A stretch of 64,000 nt of DNA from Orychophragmus violaceus (GCA_030180135.1 CM058230.1:104523503-104587502), one strand, 5' to 3'; counted from the stretch's first letter, positions 48,597-59,935 are shown. Notes: generated by a model not told the origin, from the letters alone. A program made the numbers and translations.

Positions 48597-51500
48597 ATCT
48601 CGGCCATACTGACTGACGGGCTGGATTATCATGACCGGATGCACCAACGGGAAGGATCCTAAGACCAAAAACCACCCAAATGGATGTAAGGTGTGGAATC
48701 CCTGGGGCAAAACTACCAAGGACTAGCGTTCTCGCAGCCAGAACCACTTACTGGATGGAAACGAACTGACGGGAAGGAATATCTCGGCCATACTGACTGA
48801 CGTGATGGACTATCCTGACCAGATGCACCGCCGGGAAGGCTTCTAAGGCCAAAATGCAAGTTTCCATGACCCAGGAAAAATTGGATCGAGTTTTTTTGAA
48901 ACTATCATGACCAAAACCCTTAAAATGGGATATAAAAGAGGTCTGGTGAAGAAATTGGTGGAAAACAAATGACCCAAAAAACCCGTCTATACACCGTGGG
49001 ATGGTTATAGCCTATCGAGAACCAAGGTTCCATGACCCGAAAATAATTGAGTCGAGTTTTTTTGAAACTATCAAGACCCAAACCTCTCAAATGGATAACA
49101 AAGAGGTCTGGTGAAGAAATTGGTGGAAAAAACAATGACGGGATAGGATAAACTGATTCTATCCACCAGGAGAAGGATCCTAAGGCCAAAACCCCCTAAT
49201 GGACTGACGGGAAGGAATATCTCGGCCATACTGACTGACGGGATGGAAACGCAATGATGGGAAGGACTATCTCGGCCATACTGACTGACGTGATGGATTT
49301 TTCCTGACCATATGCACCGTCGGGAAGGATTCTAAGGCCAAAATGCAAGTTTCCATGACCCAGGAAGAATTGACTCGAGTTTTTTTGAAACTATCAGACC
49401 CAAACCTATCAAATGGATAACAAAGAGGTCTGGTGCAGAAATTGGTGGAAAAAGCAATGACGGGATAGGATAAACTGATCCTATCCACCGGGAGAAGGAT
49501 CCTAAGGCCAAAACCTCCTAATGGACTGATGGGAAGGAATATCTCGGCCATACTGACTGATGGGCTGGATTATCAAGACTGGATGAACCGCCGGGAAGGA
49601 TCCTAAGGCAAAAAAACCACTCTAAATGACGTAAGGTGTGGAATCCCTCGGCCAAAACAACAAAGGACTAGCATTCTCGCGGCCAGAATGACTGACGGGA
49701 TGGAAACAAACTGACGTGAAGGACTATCTCGGCCATAATGACTAACGGGATGGAAACGAACTAACGGGAAGGACTATCTCGGCCATACTGACTGACGGGA
49801 TGGATTATCCTGACCGGATGAACCGACGGGAAGGATCTGAAGACCAAAAACCACCCTAATGACGTAAGGTGTGGAATCCCTCGGCCAAAATAAAAAAAGA
49901 CTAGCATACTCGCGGACAGAATGACTGACGGGATGGAAACGCAATGACGGGAAGGACTATCTTGGCCATACTTACTGACGTGATGGATTATCCTGACCGG
50001 ATGCACCGACGGGAAGGATCCTAAGACCAAAACCCACCCTAATGACGTAAGGTGTGGAATCCCTCGGCCAAAATAAAAAAAGACTAGCATTCTCGCGGAC
50101 AGAATGACTGATGGGATGGAAACGAAATGACGGGAAGGACTATCTCGGCCATACTGACTGACGTGATGGACTATCCTGACCAGATGCACTGCCGGGAAGG
50201 ATTCCAAGGCCAAAATGAAAGTTTCCATGACCCGGGAAGAATTGGATCTAGTTTTTTTGAAATTATCACGACCAAAACCCTTAAAATGGGATATAAAAGA
50301 GGTCTGGTGAAGAAATTGGTGGAAAACAAATGACCCGAAAAACCCGTCTATACACCGTGGGAAGGTTATAGCCTATCGAGAACCAAGGTTCCATGACCCG
50401 AAAAAATTGACTCGAGTTTTTTTGAAACTATCAAGACCCAAACCTCTCAAATGGATAACAAAGAGGTCTGGCGAATAAATTGGTGGAAAAAACAATGACG
50501 GGATAGGATAAACTGATCCTATCCACCAGGAGAAGGATCCTAAGGCCAAAAACCCCCTAATGGACTGACGGGAAGGAACATCTCAGCCATACTGACTGAC
50601 GGGATGGATTATCATGACCGGATGAACCGCCGGGAAGGATCCTAAGGCCAAAAAACCACCCTAAGTGACGTAAGGTGTGGAATCCCTCGGCCAAAAAAAC
50701 AAAGGACTAGCATTCTCGCGGACAGAATGACTGACGGGATGGAAACGAACTGACGTGAAGGACTATCTCGGCCATACTGACTGACGGGCTGGATTATCAT
50801 GACCGGATGAACCGCCGGGAAGGATCCTAAGGCCAAAACCACCCTAATGACGTAAGGTGTGAAATCCCTCGGCCAAAATAAAAAAGACTAGCATTCTCGC
50901 AGACAGAATGACTGACGGGATGGACACGAAATGACGGGAAGGAATATCTCGGCCATACTGACTAACGGGATAGAAACGAACTGACGGGAAGGACTATCTC
51001 GGCCATACTGACTGACGTGATGGATTATCCTGACCAGATGCACCGACATGAAGGATTCTAAGGCCAAAATGCAAGTTTCCATGACCCAGGAAGAATTGGA
51101 TCGAGATTTTTTGAAACTATCACGACCAAAACCCTTAAAATGGGATATAAAAGAGGTCTGGTGAAGAAATTGGTGGAAAACAAATGACCCGAAAAACCCG
51201 TCTATACACCGTGGGAAGGTTATAGCCTATCGAGAACCAAGGTTCCATGACCCGAAAAAATTGACTCGAGTTTTTTTGAAACTATCAGACCCAAACCTAT
51301 CAAATGGATAACAAAGAGGTCTGGTGCAGAAATTGGTGGAAAAAGCAATGACGGGATAGGATAAACTGATCCTATCCACCGGGGGAAGGATCCTAAGGCC
51401 AAAACCCCCCTAATGGCCTGACGGGAAGGAATATCTCGGCCATACTGACTGACGGGCTGGATTATCATGACCGGATGAACCGCCGGGAAGGATCCTAAGG

Positions 51501-52205
51501 CCAAAAACCACCCTAAATGACGTAAGGTGTGGAATCCCTCGGCCAAAACTACCAAGGACTAGCGTTCTCGCAGACAGAACCATTGACTGGATGGAAACGA
51601 ACTGACAGGATGGATTATCCTGACCGGATGCACCGCCGGGAAGGATCCTAAGTCAAAAAACCACCCAAAATGACGTAAGGTGTGGAATCCCTCGGCCAAA
51701 ATAACAAAGGACTAGCATTCTCGCAGCCAGAATGACTGACGGGATGGAAACGAACTGACGTGAAGGACTATCTCGGCCATACTGACTAACGGGATAGAAA
51801 CGAACTGACGGGAAGGACTATCTTGGCCATACTGACTGACGGGATGTATTATCCTGACCGGATGCACCGACGGGAAGGATCCTAAGACCAAAAACCACCC
51901 TAATGACGTAAGGTGTGGAATCCCTCGGCCAAAAAAAAAAACTAGCATTCTCGCGGACAGAATGACTGATGGTATGGAAACGAAATGACGGGAAGGACTA
52001 TCTCGGCCATACTGACTGACGTGATGGACTATCATGACCGGATGAACCGCCGGGAAGGATCCTAAGGCCAAAACCACCCTAATGACGTAAGGTGTGGAAT
52101 CCCTCGGCCAAAATAAAAAAAGACTAGCATTCTCGCGGACAGAATGACTGACGGGATGGACACGAAATGACGGGAAGGACTATCTCGGCCAGAATGACTG
52201 ACGGG
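48597..52205 (-). repeat. Complex satellite array, reverse orientation, segment 5
   Basis: Completes HOR-C unit 3, then passes into irregular blocks of 872 and 854 bp (anchors 50228 and 51082). It ends at the second strand switch. No gene seen. Confidence 0.93.
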
Positions 52206-52236
52206 TCATTTCGTTTCCATCCCGTCAGTCATTCTG
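52190..52236. other. Satellite strand-switch junction 2 (- to +) with inverted repeat
   Basis: CAGAATGACTGACGGG (52190-52205) belongs to the reverse array and CCCGTCAGTCATTCTG (52221-52236) to the forward array. They form a perfect 16-bp inverted repeat around the 15-base spacer 52206-52220. The join itself has at most one base of homology. Confidence 0.9.
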
Positions 52237-54276
52237 TCCACAAGAATGCTAGTCCTTTGTTTTTTTGGCCGAGGGATTCCACACCTTACGTCATTTAGGG
52301 TGGTTTTTGGCCTTGGGATCCTCCCCGGCGGTTCATCCGGTCAGGATAATCCATCCCCTCAGTCAATATGGCCGAGATAGTCCTTCCCGTCAGTTTGTTT
52401 CCATCCCGTTAGTCAGTATGGCCGAGATAGTCCTTCACGTCAGTTCGTTTCCATCCCGTCAGTCATTTTGGCCGCGAGAATGCTAGTCCTTTGTTGTTTT
52501 GGCCGAGGGATTCCACACCTTGCGTCATTTTGGGTGGTTTTTGGACTTAGGATCCTTCCCGGCGGTGCATCTGGTCAGGATAATCCATCCCGTCAGTCAT
52601 TATGGCCGAGACAGTTTTTCCCGTCAGTTCGTTTCCATCCAGTCAGTGGTTCTGGCTGCGAGAATGCTAGTCCTTGGTCGTTTTGCCCCAGGGATTCCAC
52701 ACCTTACGTCCATTTGGGTGGTTTTTGGTCTTAGGATCCTTCCCGTCGGTGCATCCGGTCAGGATAATCCACCCCGTCAGTCAGTATGGCCGAGATAGTC
52801 CTTCCCGTCATTTTGTTTCCATCCCGTCAGTCAGTATGGCCGAGATAGTCCTTCCCGTCAGTTCGTTTCAATCCCGTCAGTCATTCTGGCTGCGAGCATG
52901 CTAGTCCTTTGTTGTTTTGGCTGAGGGATTCCACCCCTTACGTCATTTAGGGTGGTTTTTGGCCTAAGGATCCTTCCCGGCGGTTCATCCGGTCATGATA
53001 ATCCATCCTTCATGTCAGTCCATTAGGGGGGTTTTGGCCTTAGGATCCTTCCCCCGGTGGATAGGATCAGTTTATCCTATCCCGTCATTGCTTTTTCCAC
53101 CAATTTATGCACCAGACCTCTTTGTTATCCATTTGATAGGTTTGGGTCTGATAGTTTCAAAAAAACTCGAGTCAATTTTTTTCGGGTCATGGAACCTTGG
53201 TTCTCGGTAGGCTATACCCTTCCCACGGTGCATAGACGGGTTTTTCGGGTCATTTGTTTTCCACCAATTTCTTCACCAGACCTCTTTTATATCCCATTTT
53301 AAGGGTTTTGGTCGTGATAGTTTCAAAAAAACTCGATCCAATTCTTCCTGGGTCATGGAAACTTGCATTTTGGCCTTAGAATCCTTCTCGGCGGTGCATC
53401 TGGTCAGGATAATCCATCACGTCAGTCAGTATGGCCGAGATAGTCCTTCCCGTCATTGCGTTTCCATCCCGTCAGTCATTCTGTCCGCGAGTATGTTAGT
53501 CCTTTGTTTTTTGGTCGAGGGATTCCACACCTTACGTCATTTAGGGTGGTTTTTTGGCCTTAGAATCCTTCCTGGCGTTTCATCCGGTCATGATAATCCA
53601 TCCCGTCAATCAGTATGGCCGAGATATTCCTTTTCGTCAGTCCATTAGGGGGGATTCCACCCCTTACGTCATTTAGGGTGGTTTTTGGCCTAAGGATCCT
53701 TCCCGGCGGTTCATCCGGTCATGATAATCCATCCTTCATGTCAGTCCATTAGGGGGGTTTTGGCCTTAGGATCCTTCCCCCGGTGGATAGGATCAGTTTA
53801 TCCTATCCCGTCATTGCTTTTTCCACCAATTTATGCACCAGACATCTTTGTTATCCATTTGATAGGTTTGGGTCTGATAGTTTCAAAAAAACTCGAGTCA
53901 ATTTTTTTCGGGTCATGGAACCTTGGTTCTCGGTAGGCTATACCCTTCCCACGGTGCATAGACGGGTTTTTCGGGTCATTTGTTTTCCACCAATTTCTTC
54001 ACCAGACCTCTTTTATATCCCATTTTAAGGGTTTTGGTCGTGATAGTTTCAAAAAAACTCGATCCAATTCTTCCTGGGTCATGGAAACTTGCATTTTGGC
54101 CTTAGAATCCTTCTCGGCGGTTTGGGTGGTTTTTGGACTTAGGATCCTTCCCGGCGGTGCATCCGGTCAGGATAATCCATCCCGTCAGTCATTATGGCCG
54201 AGACAGTTTTTCCCGTCAGTTCGTTTCCATCCAGTCAGTGGTTCTGGCTACGAGAACGCTAGTCCTTGGTAGTTTT
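52206..54276 (+). repeat. Complex satellite array, forward orientation, segment 6
   Basis: Forward modules resume. The segment includes the TGGTTCTGGCTGCGAGAA/GTTTTGCCCC variant (about 52645-52690) and a 726-bp tandem duplication, and ends where E3 inserts at GGTAGTTTT. No gene seen. Confidence 0.93.
52925..54121 (+). repeat. 726-bp tandem duplication, second copy truncated
   Basis: GGGATTCCACCCCTTACG starts at 52925 and again at 53651. The private variants CCACCCC, CCTTCATGTCAG and TTTATGCACC recur 726 bp apart. The second copy is cut near 54121, where CTCGGCGG is fused to TTTGGGTGG. Confidence 0.88.
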
Positions 54277-54896
54277 TGTTGGAATTATGTCCAGTAATCT
54301 ATGTACTGTCTCTAGAAAGTAAGAGTATGTCAATGATCAGACATAAGTCATATAATACTGGGGGTCATGATGGCTTGCTAGAGTCCGCACATGATCTATA
54401 AGTCTTGGACTTATTGCCTTTATTATATGATCCCATATGGGTCACACGCCTAAGCTAACAGGAAAATGTGTAGGAATGGTTTAGCAGAAGTACGGTAAAA
54501 GTGCTAGGCATTTACTGTACTTAGAGAGACGAAAGGGCCTGATTAAATCAGACTGAGAATTGGGCCCAAAAGCCCATAAGAACTGGACAAGGGTTTTAAT
54601 AAATAAAACTTGCCCTAGCTCTTATTTTCTGACCAAGTCTACGCCTCCCTCAGCCTCTCTCTGCGCCTCCTACCAGCTCGGTCTAGCAGCCAATTTCCTG
54701 TGCGTGCGTGTGTGAGCCTTTGGAGGAACTATCTCTTGGTGGTTCTGCTGATCTCTGACCCGTACCTCCTCTTTCCGCTGCATAACAAGGTAACAGGTGA
54801 GATCCTTTATGATTCTGCAAGAGAACCTAGATCTGGCATGTTTAGTAGGATCAATTAATCTGATAATTGAACCAGGAAACACTAAACAATCCTTCA
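54277..54896 (+). repeat. E3 5' LTR (620 bp)
   Basis: Starts TGTTGGAATTATGTCC and ends CAATCCTTCA. Compared with the 3' LTR it lacks 14 bp after GATTAAATC (near 54551) and has CTATGTACTG and CCGCACATG where the other has CTCTGTACTG and CCGCTCATG. A TTTTAATAAATAAAAC stretch (about 54594) is the likely promoter region. No ATG lies between it and the putative donor at 54790. Confidence 0.93.
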
Positions 54897-56546
54897 GTGG
54901 TATCAGAGCTATTGGTTCTGTTAGGATTTCTTGTTTAGAATCTTGTTTAGGTTGTTTAGAAGTGTTTGAATCAATCTATTGATAAGAAAAACACTTAAGA
55001 AACAAAGAATTAAAACCTAAACTAATAGAAATCGCATGATCCGATCTATATGAATCGGTATGCGTCGGAATGATGATCGCCAAAGGATCACCATGTCCGG
55101 ATCGAGTGACGAACGGTGGACCGATCAGTTGGATCGCATGGATCGATCAAACGATCGCATGGATCGATCGCGTCCCGTTCCGTCCCGATCGGCTTTGACG
55201 CGCGAGAGATGGACCGGTCCGGACGTGCGATCGCGTCCCGCCTTCTCTCGGCCCAAGTCGTCCCGATCGTCACGTCCCGAATGATCGCCTGAGCCGTCCC
55301 GATCGCGTGGCTTGCGGCTGTCCCGATCGTTCACTCGATCGTGTGAAGCTATGGCTGACGTGATCATGAACGGTTCACGTCCAATCGATCGGTTCGGTTC
55401 GTTTGACGGTTCGGTTTGAGACAATTAAAAATCTTAATCGTCACGGTTTAATAAACAGACTTAATAAAATTTATTAAGTTCTGGTTAAACCGGGATAAGA
55501 AATCCAAAGTCGAAAAATTGGATTTAGTGCCTAAACCAGTGGTTTTCTAATTTGATTTGGTTGGACCAAATAAATTGAGAAAATCCGGTTTAGTAAATAA
55601 CCGGTTGACAATTGTGGTCATCGTAGTAATTAATTTTGGTTAGACCAATTTTAATGAACCAGACCGGTTATGTCATTTAATTGGACAATTGGGTTATGTC
55701 TTGGACATGGACCAATTCTTGGGCCTCGGGCCAAGCAGTTAAAACAATTGGGCCAATTATTTGAGTCTTATTCTTCAGATTATTTTAAAATTCATTTAAT
55801 TATTAAAATTTGATTTTAAAATTAATCTGTTTTCAAAATCTGAAATTAGAAAGTTTCTTAGAATAGAAGTTTCTAGATTTGCATGTTTTGGATTTTAGGA
55901 AATTTCTATATTTAGAAAGTTTCCAATTTTAGGAAGTTTCCAATTTTAGAAAGTTTCCATTTTAGGAAGTTTCCAATTTTAGAAAGTTTCCAAAATTAGT
56001 AGGTTTTCCAAAAATGGAAAGTTTCCCAAAATAGTAATCTTCTATTTTGGGATGAAATTTTAATAATAAACCTACAAACCTCAAATAATATCAAGCGTTG
56101 GATGTCTTGTCCAGTCTATGTCAGCTGTCGAAGCCCATTCAATTGTACTAATGGCCTTACAGTGTGAGGGTGTCTACTTTTGCGTGGGTAAGACGGTTTG
56201 TGATTCATAAATGTCATTGGGAGTCCCAGACATTAGTGATTACATGACTGTATAGTCTGGTTTTCTTGACTAGGCCATCGGGAGTCCCGGGCCTTGAGAC
56301 ATCAGAGTGGATTGGGCCTCGGGCCCAGATTCACAACCAAGAGTTATATCACGGATATAATTAGCCGAGATAGGGCTTACCGATATAAGCTAAGGTTGGG
56401 TGACGGCCAGTGGCCCACTTTGATCTTAGTTATATGTGGATCTTGGAATCATTATATTCTATTGAGGGTAATTGATGTTATTAAGTATAATGCGAGATTA
56501 ATCATTTTGAACACATTAACTAAAATCCTTTTATCTTATTTTTCAG
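54790..56546 (+). other. E3 putative leader intron
   Basis: Donor ACAAG|GTAACAGG in the LTR and acceptor TTATTTTTCAG two bases before the gag ATG. The presumed exon 1 has no ATG, whereas the leader contains many. Same arrangement as E1 and E2, despite diverged leader sequence. Confidence 0.55.
54898..54909 (+). other. E3 primer-binding site (initiator Met tRNA)
   Basis: TGGTATCAGAGC, one base after the 5' LTR. Confidence 0.9.
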
Positions 56547-56548
56547 TT
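54910..56548 (+). other. E3 leader region (non-coding)
   Basis: No gene supported. It has a GC-rich zone of GGATCGATC/CGTCCCGATCG-type palindromic repeats (about 55090-55395), a tandem run of TTTTAGGAAGTTTCCAA-type units (about 55890-56040), and the conserved GGTGACGGCCAGTGGCCCAC (about 56399) shared with E1 and E2. Frames across the CG-rich zone are repeat artefacts. Confidence 0.7.
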
Positions 56549-57439
56549 ATGACTAGCACAAACAATCAAAACACTTTCTCGATCCGGTCTGTCCTTGAGA
56601 TGGACAAACTGAACGGATCAAATTTCTTGACTTGGTCGCGGAACCTGAGGCTAGTCCTCAGGCAGGAGAGAAAGGACTATGTCCTTGAGAGAGCTCTCCC
56701 CGTGAGGATCGGGTCCAATGCCTCTCATGCAGTATATGATGCTTGGAATAAGCATTATAATGATGCGGTAGATGTGCGTGGTCTGATGTTGGCTACCATG
56801 GACTCAGATTTGCGGAAGCAATATGAAAACATGGAGTCGCCAATAGAGATGATCAGCGGCCTGAAATTGAAATTTCAGGAGCAGGTAAGAGTGGAGAGAT
56901 ACCAGTTGGTTAAGTCTCTCACTAGCTGCAAGCTACCAAATGATCATCCAGTAAGTCCTCATATCAGTAAAATGATAGGTTATATTGATAACCTGAGGAA
57001 ACTGGATTATCCAGTCAGCCAAGAATTGGCAACTGAGATCATTCTGCAGTCACTGCCGTCAAGCTATGATAAGTTCAGAAGGAACTATATCAAGAAAGGC
57101 TTAACGAAGACGCTGACTGAACTGCATGATATGCTCAAGACAGTTGAGCCAAACGTGAAGAGTACCCAGTATAATCTCATAATAGAGAAGGGTAGGTTTA
57201 TTAAACCTAGTACTGACAAGGGTGAAGACAAAGTTGTCCAGATTTTGAATCATGGCAAGTGTGTGTCTTCTGAGCCCAAGTCTGATACCTCTTACGTTGG
57301 TAAGTGCTGCTACTGTAAAGAGACTGGGCATTGGAAGAGAGATTGCATTAAATTCATGGAAGATGATGAGGAGTTGAAGTTGATGTATGAGACTACTTCG
57401 TCAGGTATTCATGTTATTACTTCAAGTTCTACCTTATAG
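56549..57439 (+). CDS. gag: Copia Gag (nucleocapsid) protein of E3
   Basis: The 296-residue product is the same length as E1 Gag and ends at the same TAG. The frame is open upstream to an ATG at 56294, but 56549 is chosen because the MTSTNNQNTF start is shared by all three elements and sits just after the TTTTTCAG acceptor. It has the LNGSNFLTWSRNL segment (21-33), a Gag core, and zinc knuckle C253-x2-C256-x4-H261-x4-C266. Private changes such as IIEKGRFIKP (from about 211) are replacements without frame loss. The protein would form particles and package RNA. The VLDTGCGTDIC protease start lies in frame immediately after the stop. Confidence 0.92.
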   Translation: MTSTNNQNTFSIRSVLEMDKLNGSNFLTWSRNLRLVLRQERKDYVLERALPVRIGSNASHAVYDAWNKHYNDAVDVRGLMLATMDSDLRKQYENMESPIEMISGLKLKFQEQVRVERYQLVKSLTSCKLPNDHPVSPHISKMIGYIDNLRKLDYPVSQELATEIILQSLPSSYDKFRRNYIKKGLTKTLTELHDMLKTVEPNVKSTQYNLIIEKGRFIKPSTDKGEDKVVQILNHGKCVSSEPKSDTSYVGKCCYCKETGHWKRDCIKFMEDDEELKLMYETTSSGIHVITSSSTL

Positions 57440-58390
57440 GTATTGGATACTGGTTGTGGCACTGATATTTGTTGTAATATGCAGAGCCTAAGCAACAGTA
57501 GAACGTTGAAGGAAGGACAAGTGGATCTACATGTCTGGAAGGAGCTATGGACGCTGCCTCAGCCGTAGGGTTTTCACTTGTAGATGCCTTCGAGGCTTGG
57601 TTTTGTATTAAGTAATTGCTACAATGTACCTGCTTTAAGCAGAGTTGTATTTCATTTTCTTGTAAGAATTTGAATGTTTTTCATTTTGATAAAAGACAAG
57701 TTTTGTTCTTTTGATCTTAATGAAATATTAATTGTAGCACCCTATTCAAGGAATGGGTTTTATATCTTAAACCAAAGAGTGCCTAAATGTAACATAAATA
57801 CCGAATTGGTTTAAATCTGATGAATTAAACCTGATTTTTCTTGGCATAAAAGTCTTGGTCACATAGAGTAAGTCGGATTCAGAAATCCCATAGTTATGGA
57901 CTGTTGGGCTCATTTGATACGATATCTTATGAGACTTGAATTCTGCTTACTGGATCAAAAGGCAAAGGGCCCATCTTAGCCGAGCTAGAGAAAATCCCAA
58001 AGGCTTATTGGACCTTGAACATACTCATGTATGAGGCCCGATGAGCAGTAATGCCAGAGAAAATTTCCTATACTTCATTATCTTTACTGATTACTTCAGT
58101 GAATATGACTGTGTTCATTTGATGAGACACGAGTCAGAATTCTTTGAAATGATCAAAGAGTTCCAGAATGAGGTATAGAATCTGAGTGACTGAAGTATTG
58201 AGACTCTGGATTAGATCACGAGTGAGAATACTTAAGTCATTGATGGTGTGATCATCTAAATGAGTGTGAAGTCGTTTCACAGCTCATTTCTCCTGAAAAC
58301 CTGGAGGTGTTTCTGTGAGAAAGAATCAGATCTTATTAGAAATGATTAAGGATGAGTCACACGAATCTTCCATGATATTCTTTAAGAATA
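57440..58390 (+). pseudogene. pol: E3 protease-integrase remnant
   Basis: In frame after the gag TAG it reads VLDTGCGTDIC, then breaks as in E1. The integrase region lies at about 57950-58320; the codon before VC(G)P is CAT rather than an Asp codon, and VCGP itself is broken by TGAGGC at about 58032. TAG after GAGGTA (58177) matches E1 and E2. The second-Asp region (GATTAGATCACGAGTGAG) is the same defective sequence in all three. Confidence 0.83.
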
Positions 58391-58840
58391 ACGCTCTAAA
58401 ATATCTAAGTTTACGCAGAAATAGTTCCACCAATATCAGTTGAAAGACACCACGTAAATGTGGATTGGAATCGATCCAAATTCGTCTTTGCTGAGTATTT
58501 GTAGTTGTGCTACTTCACTGGTTGTCCTAGGGAAACCAAGGCTTGTTACTTTTACATCCATTCTGTTTTCTAAGAAGGGAAGTTACTTTCCAAGAAGAAC
58601 AGTGGGAGTAAAAGTATAACTCGAAGAAATTCGAGAAATACAGGAGGCTGCTCAACCTGTTGAGGGAGAGCAACGGATGAATTTACAGATTTCTGTAGAA
58701 TCTACACCTGTAGAGCCTGAAGTTCGCAGATATGAATGAATCAGTCACTAATCCGAGAGTGATTTCTCGTCATTAGTTGAACCTGATGATCATTGAAAGT
58801 TCGCATGATCTGATGATCATTGAAAGCGACGAATCAGCGA
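58391..58840 (+). other. E3 degenerate pol spacer
   Basis: No sustained frame. Homologous to the E1 spacer, including the repeated GATGATCATTGAAAG at about 58785 and 58812. Confidence 0.6.
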
Positions 58841-59935
58841 AATTCAAAGAAGCGAAAGTGAGCCCGGACTCCGAAAAATTACATTTTGTGTAAGTTAGCT
58901 TCATCGATCCATTCATGGATGGAAGCAAACATATCGGAGTTGGAATCTTCGTTCTGTTGAAGTAGTCAAAGTTTTGACTTGAACAGGAACGAAATGGAAC
59001 TATGCGTTTACTAATAGATAAGTGGGAGCGATGTTGCATTTCTCATATTGTATGTCGATGACATACTGATTCTCGGAAATAACGTCCCAATGCTGCAGTC
59101 GGTAAAGGACTGGTTTGGGAGTTGGTTTTATGATTGACATGGGTAAAGCCACGTAGTTCTTGGATTTTGGATCTAAAGATAGAGATCCAAAAGACTGGTA
59201 GGACAAAGTCAGGATTCTTAAATTGACAAAGTCCTACACGTTTTCAGCATTCCAAGAAGGGTTTTATGCCAATGTCACATGGCAATACGTTAAGCAAGAA
59301 GCAGTGTCCTACGATATCTGCTGAGCTTGAAAGCATGGATAGGATTCCATATGCGTCGGCAATTGGATCTATCATGAATGCCATGACACGTACTTGTTTT
59401 GATGTTGCTTTAATGTTAAACAAGACAAGTAAAGACCAGTCAAATCCAGCAAAGAATCACTGGATTGCCGTAAAGAATATCCTAAAGTATTTGAGAAATA
59501 CTTAGGATAAGTTCTTGATTTACGGAGAAAGTGAGGTGCTACAAGTCGGTAGAGTCTGAAAGGCAAGTTTCCAACAGACAAAGATGATTTCCGGTCACAG
59601 TCCGGTTATATCTTGTGTCTGTCTGGCGGTGCAAGGCACTGTTGCTGACTCCATGACTTAAGCTGAACATTTCGCAGCTTGGGAAGCGGCGAAAGAGGTT
59701 GTTTGGAAAGAAGAGTTCATCACTGAACTCGATGTGATTCCCAGCATAGATGAGACTAGCTGCACATCAGAGGTCCAAACATCTTGAGGGTAGGTATAAC
59801 CTATTCCGTGAGATAAATGACAGAGGTGTTAAGTAGATCAGCAAGTTTCAACGAATGAGAACGTTGCTAATCTATTAACGAAGCCACTCCTTAGGCCTAA
59901 GCACGAGTCGCGGACTGTAGCTGTAGGATAAGTGA
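58841..59935 (+). pseudogene. pol: E3 reverse transcriptase-RNase H remnant, RT core deleted
   Basis: The SPDSE region (about 58860-58875) joins directly to the sequence matching CKLAS...HSWMEAN (about 58888-58930), here one base out of frame because of an extra A. YVDD lies at 59051-59062. Connection and RNase H pieces include PMSHG and RIPYASAIGSIM (59266-59375), HWIAVKNILKYLR (59458-59500) and a final ANLLTKPL (about 59870-59890). Same deletion as E1 and E2. Confidence 0.83.

Larger units (their letters stand above)
38061..49356 (-). repeat. HOR-C unit 3, split by E4
   Basis: Anchors at 39026, 48867 and 49356. Removing E4 and one target duplication (9220 bp) leaves 966, 621 and 489 bp. 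The first block is 18 bp short because GATAGGATAAACTGATCCTA-type sequence is missing at about 38335 (GACGGGAATCCACC). Confidence 0.85.

Noticed and set aside
26250..52205. Inverted satellite block as a simple two-break inversion
   Set aside because: Re-inverting the block does not recreate a continuous module at either end, so a more complex history is needed.
55060..55424. Frames of 60-100 codons in the E3 leader on both strands
   Set aside because: They are generated by the CGATC-rich palindromic repeats and are open on both strands; absent from E1.
56294..56548. Extended N terminus for E3 Gag
   Set aside because: The upstream frame is not shared with E1, and all three elements share the later ATG directly after the TTTCAG acceptor.
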